This document shows, in pieces, positions 13,735 to 18,722 of a stretch of DNA of 18,722 nt (the first letter of the stretch is position 1; the number at the start of each line of letters is the position of its first letter). The stretch spans positions 1 through 18,722 of the forward strand of contig JBGOUJ010000080.1 in the NCBI GenBank assembly GCA_041477005.1, written 5' to 3'. Made by a program: the position numbers and the translations under genes. The stretch is from JBGOUJ01 sp041477005. GTDB taxonomy: Bacteria; Acidobacteriota; Terriglobia; Bryobacterales; JACQDG01. The notes under the pieces were generated by a model. The model was given only the letters and a program-made list of their open reading frames with translations, did no database searches and had not been told where the DNA came from.

Positions 13735-13744
13735 GGCGTGCTGA
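13406..13744 (+). CDS. small conserved protein of unknown function, right paralogue (orfB)
   Basis: A 112-residue protein, not recognised. ATG 13406 has GCGAGG about six bases upstream. It appears to be the fuller form of the family: a core of two N-terminal strands (MQLQYIGFEQV, REYIFNGT), the shared block FVVSTDLALFVKHHVGMQEG, the helix-like LCLHKLTNEL, then LTDDDMLAF, a 16-residue linker absent in most part from orfA, and a basic tail (VPKTKKPRPAC). There is no signal peptide or membrane segment. The 23-nt spacing from the cold-shock gene, kept in both copies, suggests that the two products work together, perhaps in RNA binding or translation under cold. That function is a guess from context only. 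Confidence 0.82.
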   Translation: MQLQYIGFEQVKNKREYIFNGTAHGEPTKAFVVSTDLALFVKHHVGMQEGPALCLHKLTNELGAIDLRRQPSSRYALTDDDMLAFRLGAFLSGQHSPAARGVPKTKKPRPAC

Positions 13745-13851
13745 TCGTCATACCGGCTGCCATGTGCTCCTGAGTGCCGGTAGCTCTCTTGGCCCTAAAG
13801 ACTGCCCGGAGCGGTCTAAAATAGAAGTACTGGCGCCACTGAGGCCACCCG
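13745..13851. other. short gap before the kinase gene
   Basis: Contains an imperfect 7-bp hairpin (AGACTGC / GCGGTCT, about 13799-13817, one G-U pair) without a T-run, a -10-like TAAAAT at 13817-13822 with no good -35, and the kinase ribosome site GAGG about seven bases before ATG 13852. Whether the kinase is transcribed from here or by read-through from orfB cannot be decided. Confidence 0.35.
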
Positions 13852-16800
13852 ATGAGCGCGCTCTGCAACGGACAGACTCTCCTGCACTACCGCATTCTGG
13901 AGAAGATCGGCCAGGGCGGCATGGGAGAGGTCTACAAGGCCGAGGACACGAAGCTCGGCCGCAAGGTTGCGATCAAGGTCCTGCTGTCGGAAGCCCGGCA
14001 GGATGAGCGCGCCCGGCGGCGGCTCTTGCTCGAAGCACGATCGGTGTCGGCGCTCAACCACCCCAACATCGTTACGATCCACGCCATCGAGCAGGCCGAC
14101 GGCCTGGACTTCTTCGTGATGGAATACGTCGCAGGGGAAAGCCTGAGCGCCCGGCTGCAGCGCGGCGTGCTTGCTTTCTCTCAGTTGCTGGACTTCGGCA
14201 TGCAGACTGCCGACGCTCTGGCCTCGGCGCATGCTCTGTCACTCCTTCACCGCGACATCAAGCCCTCCAACATCCTGCTGACCCCGCGAGATCAGGTTAA
14301 GGTCCTGGATTTCGGTCTGGCCAAGATGACCGCGCTGACCGACGAGCTGGAAACGATGGCGGGCGTCCTGACCGGCGAAGGGGTCATTCTGGGCACGGTC
14401 GCTTACATGTCTCCGGAGCAGACCCGCGGCGCGACCCTGGACCCCCGGTCGGATCTGTTTTCCCTGGGCAGTGTGCTCTACGAAGCGGCTACCGGGAATA
14501 TGCCGTTTCGCGGCGCGAGCGTGATTGAGATCATGCACCAGATCACGACCGTCGAGCCGCCGGCCCCGAGCGCCGTCCGGCCGGACCTGCCTCGGGAGTT
14601 CGATCTGGTTCTGGCCCGCGCTTTGGCGAAGAACAAGGAGGAGCGGTATTCCTCGGCCGCGGAATTGGGCGAAGCCCTGAAAGCCTTGCGAGGCGGGGGC
14701 GCGGCGGCCGCCGTCGAGCCCGAGACCGAGGCTTTCGTCGGCCGGGACCCGGAGACCAAGATGCTCGAGGCCCTGCTGCAACGCGCCATCCAGGGTTTCG
14801 GGAACACGGTGTTCATAACCGGGGAGCCGGGCGTCGGCAAAACGGCGCTGGCCACACACTTTCTTCATCGAGCCCGGCAAAGCCAGCCGGGCATCCTGAT
14901 CGCCCGCGGGCGGTGCGTCGAACAGTTTGGCGCCGGCGAAGCTTATCTGCCGTTTCTGGACGCGCTCGGGGCGCTGCTGCGCGGTCCCGATCGCGAGCGC
15001 GTGATGGCCGCACTGCGGAGCCAGGCGCCGACCTGGTGTTTGCAGTTCCCCGGAGCCTTCGCCTCCACTGGGGACGTGGCCCGGTTGCAAAGAGAAACCA
15101 TTGGCGCCACCAAGGAACGGATGCTGCGCGAGATGGGCGATGCTTTAGGGGCGCTTTCCGCGCGCTCGCCGGTGGCCCTGTTTCTGGAGGACCTCCACTG
15201 GGCGGACCCTTCCAGCGCCGACCTGCTGCGACACCTCAGCCAGCGCGCCGCCGAGCAGCGGCTGCTCCTCATCGGCACGCTGCGGCCGGAGGATATCGAG
15301 GCAGCCGGCCACCCCCTCAAGAATTGTAAGCGCGAGATGCACGCGCACAAGCTGTGCGAGGAAATCGCCCTTACGCTGCTCAGCCAGGCGCACCTCGCCG
15401 CCTACCTCGACGCGCGCTTCGCCCCGAATAATTTCCCGGCCGAGTTGCCGGCGCTGATTTATCGCAAGACAGAGGGGCATGCGCTGTTCGCGACCGGCCT
15501 GGTGGAATTCCTGGCCGAGCGCGGCGCCATTGCGAAGACGGACGGAAGATGGACGCTGGTGCGGCCGCTGACCGAAGCGGACCTGGAGATCCCCGAAAGC
15601 GTCCGCGGCATGATCGGCCGGAAAATCGATGCGCTCGAGGAGGAGGACCGGCGGGCGCTGCAGTACGCCAGCGTGGAAGGCGAGGAGTTCACTTCCACGG
15701 TGCTGGCGGCGTTGCTGGGGGCCGACGAGCTCGAGCTGGAGGAGCGGCTGGATCGCCTCGAGAAGGCGCATCGCCTGATCCGAACGATAGGGGAAGAGCA
15801 GTTGCCCGATGGGTCTGTTGGGACGCGCTATTACTTCGTCCACGCGCTCTACCAGAACGCGTTCTATTCCGCTCTCCTGCCCAAGCGCCGCGCGTTGCTC
15901 CACAAGCAGGCCGGAAACGAGATACTGCGGCGCTACGAACGCCAAGCGCCGCGCATCGCCGCCCAGCTCGCTACCCACTTTGAACAGGGGCGGGACCTGC
16001 CGCGCGCCGTGGATTACCTGGCCCAGGCCGGTGACAACGCCAGGGGCCTCTATGACAATGCCGTGGCGGTCGAGCACTACGGCCGCGCCCTCGGTCTGCT
16101 GGAGCATCTGCCTCCGGAGGAGCGGGCGAGCCGGGAAATGGCGCTGTACCACAAGCGGGGCACGGCCCACCTGGTGCTGACCCGGTTCGCGGAGGCGGAG
16201 AGCGATTTCACGGTCATGCTGAGGCGCGCGCGGGCCATCGGTGACTTTGTCTCCGAGTGCAAGGCGCTGATCGCCCTGGCGGGCGTTTTCTTCTGGGCTC
16301 ACCGCCTTGACGAGATGGGCGCCCGCTCCGAGGAGGGTCTGCGGGTGGCCGAACAGATCGGAAACGAAGCGCTGCGAACCGAGTGCATGGCCAAGCTTGG
16401 CACCAAGCATCAGGCAATCGGGGACCTGGAGCTGGAAAGAGCCGTGCTCGACGAGGCTATCCCCCTGGCAAGGTCGCTCGGACACAGCCCGGCGCTGGTC
16501 CCCGCCCTGACCTACCGTGGGGTCCTGCACTTCTTCCAAACCGAATACGACATGGCCGAAAAGCTGCTCCAGGAGGGATCACGGCTCGCCTCTGAGGCGC
16601 GCGACGGCCTTCATCTGACTCACTGCCTCTTCTTTCTCGGCGTGACCCAGGCAAACCAGGGGCGGATCTCGGAAGCGCTGGCCACGATCGGGGAAGCGAC
16701 GGAGATGTCCCGGCGCAACGGTAACCGCGTCACTCTGGCGAAACTGCCGAACAGCGCAGGCTGGATCTACCGCGAGCTGGGGGATCTGGACCAGAGCCTC

Positions 16801-17412
16801 GAGCACGATCGGGAGAGCGCGGATTCCTCTCACGAGCTGCGCGTCCTCGAGGCGGAGACGAACGCGTTGATCAATCTCGCTCAAGACTACATGGGTAGAG
16901 GAGATCCCGACAAGACGCTCTCGGCGCTGCAGCAGGTCGAGGCCATCTGCGGGCGCGATCCGTGGCACGCCTGGCGGTTTTATGGTATCCGGTTTCAGGC
17001 CGCCGCCGCCGAGTATTGGCTGTGGCAAGGCCAGTTGGAGCGCGCGGCGGAGCACGCCGGCCGTCTGCTGGCCAACGCGACCCAGCACCAGGCGCGGAAG
17101 TACATGGCCGAGGCACATCTGATTCGCGCCGAGATCGCCGCTCGAACCGGGGAGCTGCCAGCGTCCGAGAAAGAGATCGAAGCTGGCATAGAAACCCTGC
17201 GCAACTACCCCGCCCCGCTGATCGCCTGGAAGCTGCACGGCGCCCTGGGGCGCCTCCGGGCGCGGGATGGGCGCCCCGAGCCGGCGCGGGAGGCTTTCGC
17301 TGAAGCCGCCCGCATCGTCCAGCAGATCGCCGCCAGCGTCACGGACGATGGCTTGAAGGCCACGTTCTTAAACTCCGCCAAGGTCCGGGAGATCCTCGAG
17401 GGCGCGAAGTAG
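13852..17412 (+). CDS. Ser/Thr protein kinase fused to AAA-type ATPase and TPR region
   Basis: A 1186-residue cytosolic signalling protein. Residues 13-280 form a complete Hanks-type (PknB-like) kinase: glycine loop IGQGGMGEVY (19-28), K42 in VAIK, E61 in helix C, HRDIKPSN (H133, catalytic D135, K137, N140), DFG (153-155) and SPE (187-189). Next is an ORC/MalT-like STAND-type ATPase with Walker A GEPGVGKT (324-331) and Walker B LFLEDLHWAD (E446, D447). From about 690 to 1160 the sequence is a helical array with tetratricopeptide-like repeats, ending in the FLNSAKVREILEGAK tail common in such proteins. There is no transmembrane segment, LuxR-type HTH or cyclase domain, so the output is kinase activity presumably gated by the ATPase/TPR sensor. 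The architecture recalls PknK-type kinases. The substrate is unknown; the upstream csp-orfB genes may be a separate unit. All catalytic residues are present. Confidence 0.94.
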   Translation: MSALCNGQTLLHYRILEKIGQGGMGEVYKAEDTKLGRKVAIKVLLSEARQDERARRRLLLEARSVSALNHPNIVTIHAIEQADGLDFFVMEYVAGESLSARLQRGVLAFSQLLDFGMQTADALASAHALSLLHRDIKPSNILLTPRDQVKVLDFGLAKMTALTDELETMAGVLTGEGVILGTVAYMSPEQTRGATLDPRSDLFSLGSVLYEAATGNMPFRGASVIEIMHQITTVEPPAPSAVRPDLPREFDLVLARALAKNKEERYSSAAELGEALKALRGGGAAAAVEPETEAFVGRDPETKMLEALLQRAIQGFGNTVFITGEPGVGKTALATHFLHRARQSQPGILIARGRCVEQFGAGEAYLPFLDALGALLRGPDRERVMAALRSQAPTWCLQFPGAFASTGDVARLQRETIGATKERMLREMGDALGALSARSPVALFLEDLHWADPSSADLLRHLSQRAAEQRLLLIGTLRPEDIEAAGHPLKNCKREMHAHKLCEEIALTLLSQAHLAAYLDARFAPNNFPAELPALIYRKTEGHALFATGLVEFLAERGAIAKTDGRWTLVRPLTEADLEIPESVRGMIGRKIDALEEEDRRALQYASVEGEEFTSTVLAALLGADELELEERLDRLEKAHRLIRTIGEEQLPDGSVGTRYYFVHALYQNAFYSALLPKRRALLHKQAGNEILRRYERQAPRIAAQLATHFEQGRDLPRAVDYLAQAGDNARGLYDNAVAVEHYGRALGLLEHLPPEERASREMALYHKRGTAHLVLTRFAEAESDFTVMLRRARAIGDFVSECKALIALAGVFFWAHRLDEMGARSEEGLRVAEQIGNEALRTECMAKLGTKHQAIGDLELERAVLDEAIPLARSLGHSPALVPALTYRGVLHFFQTEYDMAEKLLQEGSRLASEARDGLHLTHCLFFLGVTQANQGRISEALATIGEATEMSRRNGNRVTLAKLPNSAGWIYRELGDLDQSLEHDRESADSSHELRVLEAETNALINLAQDYMGRGDPDKTLSALQQVEAICGRDPWHAWRFYGIRFQAAAAEYWLWQGQLERAAEHAGRLLANATQHQARKYMAEAHLIRAEIAARTGELPASEKEIEAGIETLRNYPAPLIAWKLHGALGRLRARDGRPEPAREAFAEAARIVQQIAASVTDDGLKATFLNSAKVREILEGAK

Positions 17413-17614
17413 GTCGTTGTTTTCGTGGGGGCGTGACACCGTGGCGCGCCACTCGACCGAGACCGCTCGTCCAACATTCCGGGTCCACCGGCGCGGTCGA
17501 ACCAACCGACGGCGCCGGACGCAATTGCTCCGCGCTTACAAATCTTTACGCAAATCTGACAGTCATTCGTAGAACAGAGCCTGCAGCAAACCGTATGCTG
17601 TTACTGAGGCCAGC
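17413..17614. other. intergenic region before the redoxin gene (202 bp)
   Basis: The segment 17540-17570 is relatively AT-rich (TTTACGCAAATCTGACAG) and probably contains the promoter for the redoxin-cytochrome pair, but no hexamer pair with good spacing stands out (TTTACG to TAGAAC is 19 bp). No terminator with a T-run follows the kinase stop. Confidence 0.35.
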
Positions 17615-18202
17615 ATGCGACGGCAAAACACACGGATCGCGAGCGCTCTCATGGCCGCACTCCTGGTGCGCGGCGGGACGGCCTTCTCGCAGGCAGGAGG
17701 CGGCTTCCGGCTGCAGGATACGTCGGGCACGGTCCACACGGCCAAGGAATGGCAGACTGCGCGGGCCGTGGTTCTCGTGTTTGTCATTACCGATTGCCCC
17801 ATCACCAACAGCTACGTGCCGGAGCTGAACCGCCTGCAACGCGATTATGCCGGGCGGGGCGTACGGTTCTATGCAGTGCAAGCCGACACGAGCGTGGATG
17901 CCGCGCAATTGCGCCGCTACGCGATCGAGTACGGCTACACCTTTCCGCTGCTTCTCGACCCGCAGCTAACGCTTGCGCGCCGGACGGGAGCGACCGTAAC
18001 GCCGGAAGCTGCCGCGCTTTCTCCGGCCGGGGAGCTGCTCTATCTCGGCCGGATTGACGATCGCTATCCGGAGATCGGCAAACAACGGCTCCAGCCGACG
18101 AAGTCGGATTTGCGCGAGGCGCTCGATGCCATTCTGGCCGGGAAGCCGGTCCCGCAGCCGAGGACGCAAGCGATCGGCTGCGCGATTCCGAAGGTCCGCT
18201 AG
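17615..18202 (+). CDS. secreted redoxin-like (thioredoxin-fold) protein
   Basis: A 195-residue exported protein with a thioredoxin-like fold, of the AhpC/TSA-redoxin type. The N-terminus is a Sec signal peptide (MRRQNTR, hydrophobic to about residue 19, cleavage near AFSQA). The strand VVLVFVITDC leads into C61-PITNSYVPEL, where a CxxC enzyme would have a second cysteine at residue 64 but has threonine. The cis-proline equivalent is probably P130 in TVTPEAA, followed by LLYLGRIDDR. A second cysteine, C189, lies in the C-terminal AIGCAIPK segment and could pair with C61. The single active-site cysteine fits a peroxiredoxin-like or electron-transfer role rather than a disulfide isomerase. ATG 17615 has GAGG six bases upstream. 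The stop is 12 nt before the cytochrome gene, so the two are one operon acting outside the inner membrane. Confidence 0.85.
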   Translation: MRRQNTRIASALMAALLVRGGTAFSQAGGGFRLQDTSGTVHTAKEWQTARAVVLVFVITDCPITNSYVPELNRLQRDYAGRGVRFYAVQADTSVDAAQLRRYAIEYGYTFPLLLDPQLTLARRTGATVTPEAAALSPAGELLYLGRIDDRYPEIGKQRLQPTKSDLREALDAILAGKPVPQPRTQAIGCAIPKVR

Positions 18203-18214
18203 GGGAATATTATT

Positions 18215-18722
18215 ATGAGGCTCTCATCCGCCGTGAGTCTAGGTTTGCTGAGCTGCGCGGCCGGCATTGCCGCCGTGACGGCGACGGCGCCAACATTCAA
18301 CAAAGACATAGCTCCGATCCTGTATAAGAACTGCGCGACGTGCCACCGGCCGGGCGAGGTGGCTCCCTTTTCCCTGCTGAGTTACCAGGAGGCGGCCAGG
18401 CGCGCCGGACTCATTGCCGCCATCACCCAGAGCCGGTACATGCCGCCCTGGAAAGCCGAGCCGGGCCACGGCCTTTTCCAGGACGAGCGCCGGCTGACCA
18501 CGGAGCAGATCGCCGCAATCGGGGAATGGGCGAGGAATGGCGCGCCCGAGGGCGATCCCAAAGATAAGCCCAAGCCGCCGATCTTTTCGGGCGGCTGGCA
18601 GGCCGGCGAGCCAAGCCTGGTCGCCGAAGTGCCGAAAAAGTTCTCGTTACCGGCCGAGGGGCGCGACCGGTTTCAATGCTTCGTCGTACCGCTGAATCTC
18701 GACGAAGACCGCTACGTCACCA
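18215..18722 (+). CDS. secreted c-type cytochrome protein, probably copper monooxygenase-like (cut by window edge)
   Basis: The first 169 codons of a longer gene running off the right edge. ATG 18215 has AGGGGA about nine bases upstream. The N-terminal ~25 residues are a signal peptide (MRLSSAVSLGLL to ATAPTF). A class I-like cytochrome c domain follows: DIAPILYKNCATCHRPGEVAPF with heme motif CATCH (40-44), and MPPWKAEPGHG with a likely axial methionine near residue 77. The end of the visible part, DRFQCFVVPLNLDEDRYVT, resembles the beginning of copper type II ascorbate-dependent monooxygenase-like domains often found after this cytochrome module in acidobacterial and planctomycete proteins. 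The monooxygenase part is therefore inferred from little sequence. It would receive electrons or thiols in the periplasm, with the upstream redoxin as plausible partner. Confidence 0.85.
   Translation, partial: MRLSSAVSLGLLSCAAGIAAVTATAPTFNKDIAPILYKNCATCHRPGEVAPFSLLSYQEAARRAGLIAAITQSRYMPPWKAEPGHGLFQDERRLTTEQIAAIGEWARNGAPEGDPKDKPKPPIFSGGWQAGEPSLVAEVPKKFSLPAEGRDRFQCFVVPLNLDEDRYVT

Noticed and set aside
13799..13817. Imperfect hairpin before the kinase gene as a terminator for orfB
   Set aside because: Only about seven pairs with a G-U, and no T-run on the plus strand.
15145..16539. Long minus-strand open frame (464 codons) opposite the kinase gene
   Set aside because: Antisense shadow of a firmly identified kinase-ATPase-TPR gene; composition rich in Q, R, G and L with no motif.
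1..18722. CRISPR array, tRNA, rRNA, IS element or prophage
   Set aside because: No regularly spaced short repeats, no cloverleaf-capable segment, no rRNA signature and no transposase, integrase or phage structural gene was seen.

Overview
The window is GC-rich chromosomal DNA from a bacterium. The gene set suggests an Acidobacteriota member of the Bryobacter/Solibacter type: a groES-groEL pair, a large one-polypeptide Ser/Thr kinase-ATPase-TPR protein, a secreted redoxin next to a c-type cytochrome protein of the copper-monooxygenase kind, and cold-shock-linked small hypothetical genes. This placement is inferred from gene content; no rRNA or other phylogenetic marker was compared.

Layout, left to right. 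Positions 1-1669 read leftward: a secreted protein of unknown function (848-1669), then groES (325-645) and the first 103 codons of groEL (1-310, cut by the window edge). A divergent intergenic region (1670-1997) holds a promoter bracketed by two matching dyads (STTAA-N10-TTAAS). It drives a rightward HTH protein gene (1998-2876). The HTH gene runs directly into a beheaded cold-shock gene remnant (2870-2971) and a small unknown gene (orfA, 2995-3315). A leftward rho-independent terminator lies inside the 3' end of orfA and serves the giant leftward gene at 3425-12031, a full-length (2868 aa) cyclic beta-1,2-glucan synthase of the NdvB/Cgs type. Next come a leftward RRM RNA-binding protein gene (12374-12661) and a long intergenic stretch. 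An intact rightward cold-shock gene (13167-13382) follows, with a second small gene (orfB, 13406-13744) that is a close paralogue of orfA. The right part reads rightward: a kinase-AAA-TPR signalling protein (13852-17412), a secreted redoxin-like protein (17615-18202), and the start of a secreted c-type cytochrome protein (18215 to the edge).

The most distinctive structural point is that the csp-orf cassette occurs twice as a direct repeat, 10,411 bp apart. The right copy is complete. The left copy has lost the cold-shock N-terminus and 39 nt of the orf, and it carries the terminator for the glucan synthase. The repeats therefore bracket the glucan synthase and RRM genes. Many of the genes fit stress physiology (chaperonin, RNA chaperones, osmoregulated glucan), but the link between them is inference. 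The best candidate for something undescribed is the csp-orfA/orfB cassette together with the HTH regulator and its paired operators. I see no tRNA, rRNA, CRISPR array, IS element or phage genes.
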